DNA of 64,000 nucleotides from Chelydra serpentina (Eukaryota > Chordata > Testudines > Chelydridae): the NCBI GenBank assembly GCA_037349315.1, contig JBAIAC010000057.1:15717501-15781500 (forward strand), written 5' to 3'. This document shows positions 41,746-52,890 of this stretch, one piece after another. Below the pieces are notes generated by a model. The model made no database searches, was not told where the DNA came from, and was given only the letters and a program-made list of their open reading frames with translations. Positions within the stretch are counted from its first letter, which is position 1. Each line of letters begins with the position of its first letter. A program made the translations under genes and the position numbers.

Positions 41746-41997
41746 GTGGACCCTGGACTTCTCCTGTGCTCCAGAGAGATGAAAAGCTGGGGGGGGGGGG
41801 GGGAGGGGGGGAAGGTGTCCAATCCTGCAAGGTGCTGAGCACTCCTCTCTCAACTCCCATTGACTTCCGCAGGGGGGTTCCCACACTCAGCACTTTGCAG
41901 GATATAGCCTCTCGTTCAGGTCTCAGCGGAGCACTCACTAGCAGAGTGGGGGCTGATGATACGCAGGAACCCAGAATAGCCATGAGAGGTATTGAGC

Positions 41998-42132
41998 AGA
42001 CATTTAAGGTCAGGCTTGACAAAGCCCTGGCTGGGATGATTTAGTTGGGGCTGGTTCTGCTTTAAGCAGAGGGTTGGACTGGATACCTCCTGAGGTCCCT
42101 TCCAACCCTGATATCCTGTGATTCTATGATAT
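41998..42132 (+). repeat. CR1 LINE 3' end
   Basis: AGGTCAGGCTTGACAAAGCC through CCTTCCAACCCTGATATC and TGATTCTATGAT. Confidence 0.9.
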
Positions 42133-42631
42133 GCTGCATGGACCCCTACAGCCCTGGAGGGGAGGGACGTGACATGACCTTTGCTCCCTCCAAGTAAGTG
42201 AATATGGTAAAGCAGGGTCCGCATCACCTAGCCCCCTCCAAACTCACCACATCATCAGTGCATAGCAGACAGGATGCTTTGTAACAAGCCCATTGAGTCC
42301 GGGATCTTGTCCCCCTGAGTGGAGTGCTGCTGCAGGTGGGATTTCCCGGCCCAGGCAGCGCGGCCCCACCCCAAGTTCTCCCCTCCCTCCCTCTCCTGCC
42401 TTCACCTTTGAATGCTGGTTTCTGCTTTGCTGACAATGTGGAGGAGAAAGGCACAGCAAGGGGAGGATAGTCCAGGCTCCCCTGACCCGCCAGAGGAAGG
42501 CGTGGGCACTGTTGTGGGGACCGCCTGAAGGCTCTCACTGGACAGCCGTAGCTAACAGCACATCGGATGCACATGGGCACGCTAGAAAGGGCGAGATTCA
42601 GCTCCCCTCACTCCCAGTGAATCATCCCACA
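42133..42631. other. No recognisable feature
   Basis: No gene or known repeat. Confidence 0.4.
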
Positions 42632-42890
42632 GCAATTAAAAACCCGCAGCTGGCCTGTGCCAGCCAACTTGGGCTGCGGGGCTCAGGCTGCCGGGCTGTT
42701 TCATTGCAGTCAACGTCTGGGCTGGGGCTGGGGCTGGAGCGGAGGCTCTAGGGCCCTGTGAGGTGAGAGGATCCCCGAGGCTGGGCTCCAGCCCGAGCCC
42801 GGATGTCTACACTGCAGTGAAACAGCCCCTTAGCCTGAGTCTGTTGGCCCGGGCCAGCCCGGGTGTCTAATCATAGTCTAGACACACCCA
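42632..42890. repeat. hAT-type palindromic MITE, diverged
   Basis: AGCAATTAAAAACCCGCAGC at the left and TGTCTACACTGCAGTGAAAC in the right half match the better-preserved copy at 59850-60090. The central part has GGCTGGGGCTGGGGCTGGAG and its complement. Its ends are worn. Confidence 0.6.
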
Positions 42891-43309
42891 ATGGGCTATT
42901 TCCATGGCAAGCTGCTACCCATGCTGGGGGAAGGTGACAGTCTGGAGTGTTAAATTCTGGGGTACAATTGCACGACTTCACTCACTGGGAGCCAATAGAG
43001 TGGGCCCAGTATTGGCTGCCGTGAGAAAGGTGGAGACTGTAAAACGCAGCTGCGATGAATCGTGCAGGTGAGACTGCAGAAATCCAGTTAAAAGCAACGT
43101 AGTCAGGCAGCGCTCTGGGAAGTGCACTGAGGGCTTCAGACGGGGGACTGCAAACTCTGCCGTGGCCTGCAGACAAGAAGAATCTCGGGAGCTTGAGTGA
43201 ATGATTTAGGATTAGGAAGGGAGTAATGAAAACTCATCAGTGTTTCCTTTTAACACGCTCCCATTTAAAGGAGCAAGAAGCCACTCACTACAATGGTGCA
43301 GGAATTTAC
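42891..43309. other. No recognisable feature
   Basis: No gene or clear repeat. Confidence 0.4.
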
Positions 43310-43535
43310 AGTATAACAAATACAAGGAAATACTGCTTGCTTCATGCAGCATGAAATCAACCTGTACTCACTGGTGCAAGAGGCCAGGAATGGAGGGCAC
43401 GTGGCTGAATCAAATGTACAACTATAAAATAGGGACTACCTGGCCAGGTGGTAGAACTGCAGAAGTGGATCTGGGGGTTATAGAGGGTCACAAATAGAAT
43501 ATGAGTCAGTAGTGTGAGGCAGTTGCAAAAAACAG
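43310..43535 (+). repeat. CR1 LINE internal fragment
   Basis: CTGCAGAAGTGGATCTGGGG, ATAGAATATGAGTCAGTAGT and GAGGCAGTTGCAAAAA match the CR1 segment after the RT palm (the region encoding DLGVxVDxxLNMS). It is separate from the long CR1 that starts just downstream. Confidence 0.65.
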
Positions 43536-43545
43536 AAATGTCATT

Positions 43546-44321
43546 TTGGCCCTCAGAGACCGTGTATGGGCTTCGGAGGCCAGGGTGGCTGAGCTGGAGG
43601 AGCTCAGGGAGACAGAGAGGTACATAGATGAGACTTTCCAGGACACAGTAGAATGGTCCCACCCCTGCTCTGCAGCCTCTGTGCTGTTGATGTGGATGAA
43701 AGTCTCAGGGAAGGAGAATATCCAACTGGAGCAGAGGGAAACGATCCCATAGTTGGGACTCTCCTTCCAGATGACGTTGTGATATCTCGCACTGAGGATA
43801 CCTCTCCGGGGAGGGAACTCCAGCTATTAGGAAGAGACAGGCATTAGTAATGGGCGATTTGATCATTAGAAACATAGATAGCTGGGTTTGCGATGACCAG
43901 GAGAACTGCACGGTGACTTGCCTGCTTGGTGCGAAGATTGCAGATCTCTCGAGATAGACTTATGTGTAGTGCTGGGGAGGAGCCAGTGGTCGTGGTACAC
44001 GTAGGTACCAATGACATGGGGAAGGACAGGAGAGAGGTCCTGATGGCCAAATGTAGGCTGCTAGGTAAGAGATTGAAGTCCAGGACCTCCATGGTAGCAT
44101 TCTCTGAATTGCTTCCACTTCCAGGCACAGGGCCAGTTAGACAGGCAGCACTGCAGGGTCTCAATGCGTGGATGAGACAGTGGTGTAGGGAGGAGGGGTT
44201 TAGATTTATTAGGAACTGGGGAAACTTTTGGGAAAGGGGGGACAGGCTCCACCTAAACCAGGATGGAACCAGACTGCTGGCACTTCACATTACAAAGGTC
44301 GTAGAGCAGTTTTTAAACTAA
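43546..44321 (+). pseudogene. CR1 ORF1 with GDSL/SGNH esterase-like domain
   Basis: The N-terminal part is a coiled-coil-like stretch (ARVAELEELRETERYIDETF). The C-terminal part is an SGNH esterase domain, as known for CR1 ORF1: VVVVHVGTNDMG (block with GTND, about 44004-44015) and DRLHLNQDGTRLL near the end with the His. The block normally reading GDS is GAT TTG at 43856-43861, so the catalytic Ser is replaced by Leu. A frame break separates the two parts near 43890-43925. It ends at TAA near 44321. Confidence 0.8.
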
Positions 44322-44383
44322 GGGCTGGGGGAAAGCCGACAGGTGCGGAGGAACTTGATTCGGACAGAGACTTCCCTTAGGAT

Positions 44384-44806
44384 AGTGTGGCAGGGTGCTG
44401 CTGGGAAAGCCCTTAATCAGCTCCTGCCACTCCAACCCCAATCAAGGAGAATGGATTGGGGCTGGGTGAACTGCCCTGTGTTGGCCTGGTAACTGACCAC
44501 ACCTGCCAGCCTCATTAGCAGGAGCTAGAAGGCTGGAAGGAAGTGAGAGAAAGGGGGTGGGGGAAGACTAAGAGCAGGATGTCAGGCTCAGAGGAACCCG
44601 GAGCCGGAGCCTTCTAGTCTGTTGTTGGCCAGGCCTGTGGTAGGCCACGCAGTTGTAAAGCTGTATATAGTTGGAAACTGGTGGTGGGAAACTGATCACG
44701 AATAAAGAACACAGGTGTTGCACCAGACTGAAGTGTTCCTGATTCACGGAGGAGAGGGGCCAAGGGGCTGAATCCGGAGGGGCGCAGTGTAAACCCCGTT
44801 GCAGGG
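44384..44806 (+). repeat. Solo LTR inserted in CR1
   Basis: A roughly 420-bp block interrupts the ORF1-ORF2 spacer of CR1. It has TGTGGCAGGGTGCTG near its start, a TATA-like CTGTATATAG near 44660, AATAAA at about 44702 and CCGTTGCA near its end. AGGAT occurs on both sides (44379-44383 and 44807-44811), consistent with a 5-bp target duplication, although this makes the termini AG...GG rather than exact TG...CA. Confidence 0.7.
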
Positions 44807-44960
44807 AGGATCTACTAATCGAGATTGTCTATGCCCTAGCAAGGAGGAGAGGACGGAAGATGATAAATTACAGGTAGGATCTGATGAGAAACAGTCAAAT
44901 GAAAAAAAGTCTCATTCAATTACATTATATAATGGGAGATAGCTAAAAAGTGACACGTTT

Positions 44961-45997
44961 TTGAAGTGCTTATATACCAATGCTAGAAGTAAAAAAATTA
45001 AGCTGGGTGAACTAGAGTGCCTCGTATTAAATGAGGATATTAATATAACAGGCACCACAGAAACTTGGTGGAATGAGGATAATCAATGGGACACAGTAAT
45101 ACCAGAGTGCAAAATATATCGGAAGGACAGAACAGGTCATGCTGGTGGGGGAGTGGCACTATACGTGAAAGAAAGCGCAGAATCAAACAAAGTAAAAATC
45201 TTAAATGAACCAAACTGTACCACAGAATCTCTATGGAGAGTAATTCCATGCTCGAATAATAAGAATACAGAAGTAGGGATATATTACCAACCACCTGACC
45301 AGGATGGTGCTAGCGACTGTGAAATGCTCAGGCAGATTAGAGAGGCTATTAAAATAAAAAACTCAATAATAATGGGGGATTTCAGCTATCCCCATATTGA
45401 CTGGGTACATGTCACTTCAGGACGGGATGCAGAGAGAAAGTTTCTTGATACCTTAAATGGCTGCTTCTTGGAGCAGATAGTCCTGGAACCCACAAGAGGA
45501 GAGGCAATTCTTGATCTAATCCTAAATGGAGCACAGGATCAGGTCCAAGAGGTGAATATAGCTGGACCACTTGGTAACAGTGACCATAATATCATTAAAT
45601 TGAACATCCCTGTGGCAGGGAAAACACCACAGCGGCCCAACACTGTAGCATTTAATTTCAGAAAGGGGAACTACACAAAAATGAGAAGGTTAGTTAAACA
45701 GAAATTAAAGGTACAGCGCCAAAAGTGAAATCCCTGCAAGCTGCATGGAAACTTTTTAAAGACACCAAAATAGAAGCTCAACTTAAATGTATACCCCAAA
45801 TTAAAAAACATAGTACGAGAACTGAAAAAGAGCCACTGTGGCTAAACAACAAAGTAAAAGAAGCAGTGAGAGGCAAAAAGGCATCTTTTAAAAAGTGGAA
45901 GTTAAATCCTAGTGATGAAAATAGAAAAGAGCATAAACTCTGGCAAATGAAGTGTAAAAATACAATTAGGAAGGCCAAAAAAGAATTTGAAGAATAG
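44961..45997 (+). pseudogene. CR1 ORF2, endonuclease domain and linker
   Basis: The first 255 codons form an APE-type endonuclease: Asn7 (TNARS), Glu34 (TTETWW), a GGGVALYVK strand, Asp140 in MGDFSYPHIDW, and SDH at residues 207-209 (GNSDHNI). The position after GDF is normally Asn but is Ser here, which would weaken catalysis. A stop at 45726-45728 is followed, in another frame, by the linker (AAWKLFKDTK, PLWLNNKVKEAVRGKKASFKKW). In intact CR1 this enzyme nicks target DNA to prime insertion. Confidence 0.88.
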
Positions 45998-46071
45998 TTA
46001 GCCAAAGACTCAAAAAGTAATAGCAAATTTTTTTTAAGTACATCAGAAGCACGAAACCTGCTAAACAACCA

Positions 46072-47703
46072 GTGGAGCCACTGGACGATCGAGATGCTAA
46101 AGGAGCACTCAGGGATGATAAGGCCGTTGTGGAGAAACTAAATGAATTCTTTGCATCGGTCTTCACGATTGAGGATGTGAGGGAGATTCCCAAACCTGAG
46201 CCATTCTTTTTAGGTGACAAATCTCAGGAACCGTACCAGATTCAGGTGTCATTAGAGGAGGTTTTGGAACAAATTGATCAACTAAAAAGGAAAACGTCAC
46301 CAGGACCAGATGGCATTCACCCAAGAGTTTTGAAGGAACTCAAATGTGAAATTCCATGACTACTAACTGTAGTCTAGTCTGTAGGCTGTAACCTATCATT
46401 TAAATCAGCTTCTGTACCAAATGACTGGAGGATAGCTAATGTGATGCCAATTTTTAAAAAGGGCTCCAGAGGTGATCCCATTACAGGCCGGTAAGCCTGA
46501 CTTCAGTACCGGGCAAACTGGTTGAAACTATAGTAAAAACAAAATTGTCTGACATGTAGATGAACATAATTTGTTGAGGAAGAGTCAACATGGCTTTTGT
46601 AAAGGGAAATCATGTCTCACCAATCTACTAGAATTCTTTGAGGGGGTCAACAAGCATGTGGACAAGGGGATCCAGTGGATATAGTGTACTTAGATTTTCA
46701 GAAAGCTGAAGGCTCTTAAACAAAGTAAGCACTTATGGGCACTGTTCCCTCTAAGCTGTGCGCGTGTGCACACGCACACAGATCCTAAACCCTGCGCACA
46801 CGGCGAAACACCACGTGCACAAAAATTTGCCCAGAAGAAATTTTTTGCGCACACAGCCTGTCAAAAATTAGAGGGAACATTGCTCATGGGATAAGAGGGA
46901 AGGTCCTCTCATGGACTGGTAACTGGATAAAAGATAGGAAACAGGGTAGGAATAAATGGTCAGTTTCCAGAATGAAGAGAGGCAAATAGTGGTATCCCCC
47001 AGGGATCTGTACTGGGACCAGTCCTATTCAACATATCCATAAATGATCTGGAAAAAGGGGTAAACAGTGAGGTGGCAAAATTTGCAGATGATACAAAAGT
47101 ACTAAGATAGCTAAGTCCCAGGCAGACGGCGAAGAGCTACAAAAGGATCTCTCAAAATTGGGCAATAAAGTGGCAGATGAAATTCAATCTTGATTAATGC
47201 ACTTTGGAAAACATAATCCCAACTATACGTATAAAATGATGGGGTCTAAATTAGCTGTTACCACTCAAGAAAGAGATCTTGGAGTCATTGTGGATGGTTC
47301 TCTGAAATCATCCGCTCAATGTGCAGCGGCAGTCAAAAAAGCGAACAGAATGTTGGGAATCATTAAGAAAGGGATAGATAATAAGACAGAAAATATCAGA
47401 TTGCCTCTATATAAATCCATGGTACACCCACATCTTGAATACTGCGTGCAGATGTGGTCGCCCCATCTCAAAAAAGATATATTGGACTTGGAAAAGGTTC
47501 AGAAAAGGGCAACAGAAATGATTAGAGGTATAGTGCGTCTGCCATATGAGGAGAGATTAATAAAACTGGGACTTTTCAGCTTGGATAAAAGATTACTAAG
47601 GGGGGATATGATAGAGGTCTATACAATCATTAGTGGTGTGGAGAAAGTGAATAATAAGTTATTTACTCCTTCTCATAACACAAGAACTAGGGTCACCAAA
47701 TGA
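46072..47703 (+). pseudogene. CR1 ORF2, reverse transcriptase, interrupted by MITE
   Basis: The RT begins with VVEKLNEFFASVFT and KRKTSPGPDGIHPRVL. After a stop at 46357 it continues in pieces: ANVMPIFKKGSRGDP, HGFCKGKSCLTNLLEFF and IVYLDFQKA. The MITE at 46740-46882 then intervenes, followed by [19 protein letters not shown] sequence and the catalytic FADD at 47081-47092. A clean thumb frame at 47197-47703 (ERDLGVIVDGSLKSS, YCVQMWSPHLKKD) closes it. Multiple stops and frameshifts make it inactive. Confidence 0.88.
46740..46882. repeat. hAT-type MITE with 8-bp target duplication
   Basis: Terminal inverted repeats CACTGTTCCCTCTAA and TTAGAGGGAACATTG match at 14 of 15 positions. The flanks CTTATGGG (46732-46739) and CTCATGGG (46883-46890) are an 8-bp duplication with one difference. 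The 143-bp element is non-coding and contains GCGCACACG-like runs. It split the CR1 RT. Confidence 0.85.
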
Positions 47704-48189
47704 AATGAATAGGCAGTGGGTTTAAAACAAACAAACAAAAGGAAGTATTTTTTCACACAACGCACAGTCAACCTGTGGAACTCCTTGCCAGAGGATGTTG
47801 TGAAAGCCAAGACTATAACAAGGTTAAAAAAAGAACTAGATAAATTCATGGAGAATAGGTCCATCAATGGCTATTAGCCAGGATGGACAGGGATGGTATC
47901 CCTAGCCTCAGTTTGCTAGAAGCTGGGAATGAGCAACAGGGGCTGGATCACTTGGTGATTACCTGTTCTGTTCATTCCCTCTGGGGCACCTGGCATTGGC
48001 CATGTTGGAAGCCAGGATACTGGGCTAGATGGACCCTTTGTCTGACCCAGGATGGCCGTTCTTATGTTCTTAGATCATAATCTTTCCCCTGATACCTCAC
48101 ATGGCCTGTTTTATATGCAAGAGCACAAGTCTATACAAATGAGGAATATGGGGGCTACAGGCTCCCCCAAGGTACAGAATGTCACCCCC

Positions 48190-48345
48190 GTCACTGGAGG
48201 TTTGTAAGAAGAGGTTAGACAAACATCTGTCAGAGATGGTGCAGGTTGCCTTCGTCCTGCCTCAGCACGGCTTTGGCGGGTGGAGTAGGTGACCTCCGAA
48301 GGCAGCAGTGCCTTTCTGTGGTGCTCTGATTCTAGCTCAGGCCGG
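48190..48345 (+). repeat. CR1 LINE 3' end, second copy
   Basis: ACTGGAGGTTTGTAAGAAGA, GGTTAGACAAACATCTGTCA and TCCTGCCTCAGCACGG are CR1 3' phrases. The end reads CTGATTCTA. Confidence 0.75.
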
Positions 48346-49310
48346 CAGGTGTCCGTGGATCAGAGGCGGCAGGAGGGAACGATCCAACTGGACAGAAGCA
48401 TTTCAGTCAGGGGCAGCGTTTGGACCTGCAGCTCGGTGGGATTTGGCCTGGTGTTGCTTTGCAGTGTTTGTGCAGGGGCCACACAGGAGCGAGCCAGAAA
48501 CTGGCAGCACCCTGTGGAAATCAATGCAGTAATGCCCTGCCTCCCTCCTGCATCTCCAGCCTCCCCCATGAAGTCGCCCTGTGTGAGCCTTTGACAAACC
48601 GCTAAATAGCACCTGACCCAGGGACTTACGAGCACTACACACTACACACCACAGTCTGAGTGCCATGCGAGGCTGCCAGCCCCCAGTGTGTCTCAGCTTC
48701 AGAGCAGCACCAAAGCGGGCTATTTCCAGTGGATAAGTAGGTGATGATGAGCTCCAGGCTGGGCATTTCCATCCCCTTGCCCATTTCCATTGCCCTTTCC
48801 CCCTTGACGCTCCCATAGCCAAGTGCTCCGTGCGCAGGAGCCATGGGGGCATGGCGGGGCCAGCTCACTGCACCTCAGTGAGGGTGGGGAAAGGCAGCCC
48901 CTGCCCCGAGGATCTTAGGCCGAATCTCTGCTCTTTTGGACGCTGCAATGGTCAGACAGAGCACAGAGGGCTTTGGCTTTCCTGGGCCTTGCAAAAGATC
49001 CTCCCCACAGGTGCCCATAAGGCAGTTTCTGTCCTGCTGGCCGGTGATTCCAGGGCTGCGAGGGGCGCTGGGGCTGGTGGGACTGGGGGGAAGCTCTCGG
49101 GATGTGCTCCCAGCATCGGGCCCTGCACCAGAGATCAGGATGAGCCTGAGCCCCTGGGGCAATACAACTGCAATCCCTTTCCCAAGCCATCTCTCAGTGA
49201 GGAACAGGGCGGGACCGGTGGCAGCATCTGCCCTAGAGACAAGGCAAGAATAACTGGAGAAAGTGAAAAAAGATGGCGGAAGAAGAACAGACAAAGGACA
49301 GGAGAGAAGG
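48346..49310. other. No recognisable feature
   Basis: Several open frames of 100-170 codons overlap here on both strands, but none has a recognisable domain. Confidence 0.4.
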
Positions 49311-49486
49311 GGGGGAGGGATAGCTCAGTGGTTTGAGCATTGGCCTGCTAAACCCAGGGTTGTGAGTTCAATCCTTGAGGGGGCCATTTGGGGATATGGG
49401 GCAAAAATTGGGGATTGGTCCTGCTTTGAGCAGGGGGTTGGACTAGATGACCCCCTAAGGTCCCTTCCAACCCTGAGATTCTATGA
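49311..49486 (+). repeat. tRNA-derived turtle SINE with CR1-like tail
   Basis: A-box TAGCTCAGTGG at 49321-49331 and B-box GGTTGTGAGTTCAATCC at about 49359-49375 form the RNA polymerase III promoter. The tail from about 49415 (GGTCCTGCTTTGAGCAGGGG ... GAGATTCTATGA) equals the CR1 3' end, so CR1 machinery likely mobilised it. Confidence 0.95.
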
Positions 49487-50743
49487 AGATGATCAAAGAA
49501 TGACGACAGATACACAGCTGAGCACCAGATTCTGCACTGATGCCCAACCTGAGCGGCCTCCCCGCTGGCAGCTGAGGTGCAGTGTAAGGGAGAACAAATA
49601 TGGGCCTGGAGAAGTATGGCGGGAGTGGGAGGGGAACAGAACCAACCCGGGAACAGCCGAGAAAACAGCAAATTATGGGCCAAAACACTGTGGTAAAGAG
49701 CTGAGAGGGAGACGAGGAGCAGGAACGACTGGGGAGACGAATCCGAAGCTGTCAGCGGAGGCAGCAGGGGACGTGGGAAGCTGCTTTAAAAAATCATTTT
49801 GATTTAATTCCTTTGAGTCGACTTCATGAACCACGGCGTTGTTTTATGCACGTTGGGACTGGGCCACTTCTCCCGCGCTGGTTCCCACCTTGGCTGTGTG
49901 CTACAACACAGCCCCTTCAGGCTGGGAATTTCAAAGCTATGTAGGAGATCGGGATAACCAAAGCCAGTGGAAATTGGGTGTCCAGAGCCATGAGGCAACT
50001 TTACAATCTCACCAGCATGGGGTGCTGGCAGCTGGCAACACTAGCTGTGCCATTGAGATGGTCTCTTCACAGCCAGGTGTGCCAGTTACCCTGTGCACTG
50101 ACTCTCTTCCCTGGCAGTCAGCTCCACCAAGCATCTCGGCATCGGGGGCAGGCAGCAAGGACTCCAGCAATCAGGAGGTCACGGTTAGGAACTAGCATGG
50201 GAAGAACGGTGCTGTCAATATGATGGACCTTTTATGGAGACACAGCTTCTGGGGGCCTCAGAGATACAGTATCTGAGTCATCCAATACTCTTCTGAGTGC
50301 CACAAGGAAAAGGCCTAGTCCTATGAGCAGCCTGATCAGAGGCCATGAGACCGTAACACCCTTAGCTCACATGCAGGCCTGTCAAGAGAAATGTAGGGCC
50401 CAGGTACATCATGTTAGTTGGGGTTCCACCCCCTCCCATTTCACCCCACTTGCAGATATTTGGGGGGCCCTGTTACAATTGACCTAGTCACATGATAAAG
50501 ACCTGTGTTTGGTGCTGGAGGACTGGAGTTCTTGTTCCACCTCCTGTGTGTGGGTGAGGCTGTGTGAATGGTTACTGCCATGGGATAATGGCAAAGAATC
50601 ACAGATAGAGTCACTTTCTTCCAACACCGGACAAGGAACTTTATTAGAAAAGAGAAAACAATATTATTCCGAAAGGTGCCTTGCCTCTCTCTTTTCTTCA
50701 GTGCCTACCCCGGCTCCTGGCCGGTTTCCTTCTTGCTCTAGGG
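49487..50743. other. No recognisable feature
   Basis: No gene or named repeat. Confidence 0.4.
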
Positions 50744-51067
50744 CAGTGTTTCCCAAACTTGGGACGCCGCTTGTTCAGGGAAAGCCCCTGGAGGGCCGGG
50801 CCAGTTTGTTTACCTGCCCCGTTCGCAGGTTCGGCCAATCACGGCTCCCACTGGCCGCCGCGCCAGGCCATTGGTGGCTGCAGGAAGGGTGGCCAGCACA
50901 TCCCCTGGCCTGTGCTGTGTCCTGCAGCCCCATTGGTCAGGCACAGCGAACCGCAGCCAGTGGGACCCGCGATCGGCCGAACCTGCGGACGGGGCAGGTA
51001 AACAAACCGGCCCAGCCCTCCAGGGGCTGTCCCTGAACAAGCGGAGTCCCAAGTTTGGGAAACACTG
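50744..51067. repeat. hAT-type palindromic MITE
   Basis: The ends CAGTGTTTCCCAAACTTGGG and CCCAAGTTTGGGAAACACTG are exact reverse complements, and the pairing extends inward through AGGGCCGGGCCAGTTTGTTT. Flanks CTCTAGGG and CCCTAGAT agree at five of eight positions, a worn hAT duplication of the NTCTAGAN type. It is non-coding; long open frames inside it are fortuitous. Confidence 0.8.
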
Positions 51068-52718
51068 CCCTAGATTTAAAGAAACAGCATAGGTACCCTC
51101 ACAGTTCACATACAGGGATTAGGTCTGTTCTCTGCTGCACTTTGGATTCATTACGGCCCGTGTGCGGACTAGGGAACTTCTTACAAACTTCTTCTGTGGT
51201 CACTCGGCTTTAGAGACCTAGCGCTGGACTCAGCTACGGGTTTAACGGGCTGGAGGTAGCTGGGTTTGCAGGAATCTCTCCTGGAGGGAGCGTCTATCTC
51301 CCTTGTATCCAGAGCTCGCCAGGACGGCTTTATTCATTTTCTGTCAAACTAGGCTGGACACATGAGCTTGTGGCTTAATTACAAAGCTTCTTTTTTGGTG
51401 AAATCATTGTTTTCTTTAATAAAATCCAGCCTGCCTTGGCTGGAACCTCTGGCAGGAAAGCCCGAATACGCTCCTTCCAGGGAGGGACGGGGCAGCCACA
51501 CGCCCAGCTTAGCAGCCTCCCTTCCCGCTGGTCCTGGCGTGGGGTTTGTTTAGTCAGTTCTGGCTGGGGAAGTGGGATCCACACTGCTTCCAAGCCCCTC
51601 CCAAGGCCAGGTCCCGGGCCTACAGGCTATGCCTTGTACCAGGACTGCTAGCCAGGCCACCTCTGCTCTTAGCTTCTACGTGGCCCCAGCAGTGCTCTGA
51701 CCTCTGGGTAAGCCAGTCAGCAGGGTTGGCACAAGGTGCTGCACCCTGGGCAAACACTCACTGCTCACATCTGCCTGGCACGCAGTGGCACAAGGAAATG
51801 GTGTTAGGGTCTGAGAATGGGGGTCCCAGCTGTTCACACCTCGGGCCCTGCGATTCGAATCCAGCCTGCGGCGCACTGATGAGAACTGCTGCCTTGTGCT
51901 GGCTGAGCTGCCTCTCAGCCGTGCACGGGGCCTGTACACTTGTGGCCTGTCAGTGGGGGCGGGAGGCTTGCACGGCTTGTGCTTTACCTGCCCTGTGCCT
52001 AGAGGGCTGCAGACAGGAGACGAGGTGCTTCAGCGGCTCAGTGAGTTCTAGATCTCAGGGGGTTGCACCCCTTGCAGTGAAATTGTTCTGCCTGTGCCCC
52101 AGTCCTCTCCCCATGCAGCAGCCACCGGCTTCTGCTCATATCCCCATTCATACGCCCTGGAGGCAAGGTCACAAGCAGGGTCTGCTCCCTGGTTCCCCAA
52201 GAACAGCCAGTGCTTCCCTAATGTCATTCACCTGGTCACACAGCACTGCACTGACACACGTCCCCACCCTCCCTGTGAACTGACTCTCTCTGGATCAGAC
52301 CTGAGGCCAGGTAAAAGAAGGGGGATGGGAAAGACCTTACCGGTCACATTGGGCTAGGGTAGGATTTATCCCTTCAGTACATTTCCAATGGTCTCCCCTG
52401 TCTAGCTGTAAATGTCCCAAGTGAGGGGACAAATACTGCCCCTGCCATCTCATACAGCTCACTGCCAGGGCACTTCCCCTGAGACCCAGCCCCTCATCTA
52501 AAGAGCTTTCCCTTTACTTGTACCCCCCTGGCTCCCCTCAGTAGTTCCTTGCCTGCCTCGGGGATAGCCTCTGCTCTCTGTCACAGCAGCGTGAGTCATC
52601 CAGAGCAGCTCATCTGAGGCCAGTGGAGAAGCTCCAGATTTCCGCGGTTGCAAACAGGAGCAGAATTGGCCAAGGATGTGGCGATGTTTATCCCACAACT
52701 TCTTCGGGTCTGTCTTCA
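51068..52718. other. No recognisable feature
   Basis: A 245-codon open frame at 51546-52283 has no motif, biased composition and no splice logic; I do not call it a gene. Nothing else is recognised. Confidence 0.4.
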
Positions 52719-52726
52719 CTGCAGAG

Positions 52727-52882
52727 CGGTGGTTCTCAACCTGCGGCCTAATCAGCACACAACTGCGGCCCATGTGACATGCTCAGGGCCACATAGGTCA
52801 TATAATATTGTGTGGCTGTGGCCCACATAACACAGAGAGCTGCATCTGTGGCCCACAATGGTAGACAAGTTGAGAACCACTG
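52727..52882. repeat. hAT-type MITE with 8-bp target duplication
   Basis: Ends GTGGTTCTCAACCTG and AAGTTGAGAACCACTG are inverted repeats. The flanks CTGCAGAG (52719-52726) and CTGCGGAG (52883-52890) are an 8-bp duplication with one difference. The TGGTTCTCAACC word is a hallmark of several vertebrate hAT families. Confidence 0.85.
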
Positions 52883-52890
52883 CTGCGGAG

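Larger units (their letters stand above)
43540..48075 (+). mobile_element. Long CR1 LINE with ORF1 and ORF2, nested insertions
   Basis: About 4.5 kb carries ORF1 with an esterase-like domain, ORF2 with endonuclease and reverse transcriptase, and a 3' end finishing GGCCGTTCTTATGTTCTTA. A solo LTR (44384-44806) lies between the two frames and a hAT-type MITE (46740-46882) lies inside the RT. It is the most complete LINE in the window. It is old: both frames have stops and indels. Confidence 0.9.

Noticed and set aside
48830..49336. 168-codon frame as a gene
   Set aside because: It overlaps equally long frames on both strands and has no recognisable motif; it also runs into the edge of a SINE.
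49311..49375. Functional tRNA gene
   Set aside because: The A-box and B-box belong to a SINE head; the cloverleaf is not kept and a CR1 tail follows. The same holds at 23281 and 55587.
51546..52283. 245-codon host gene
   Set aside because: No domain, no conserved motif, no splice signals and a composition typical of chance frames in GC-rich DNA.
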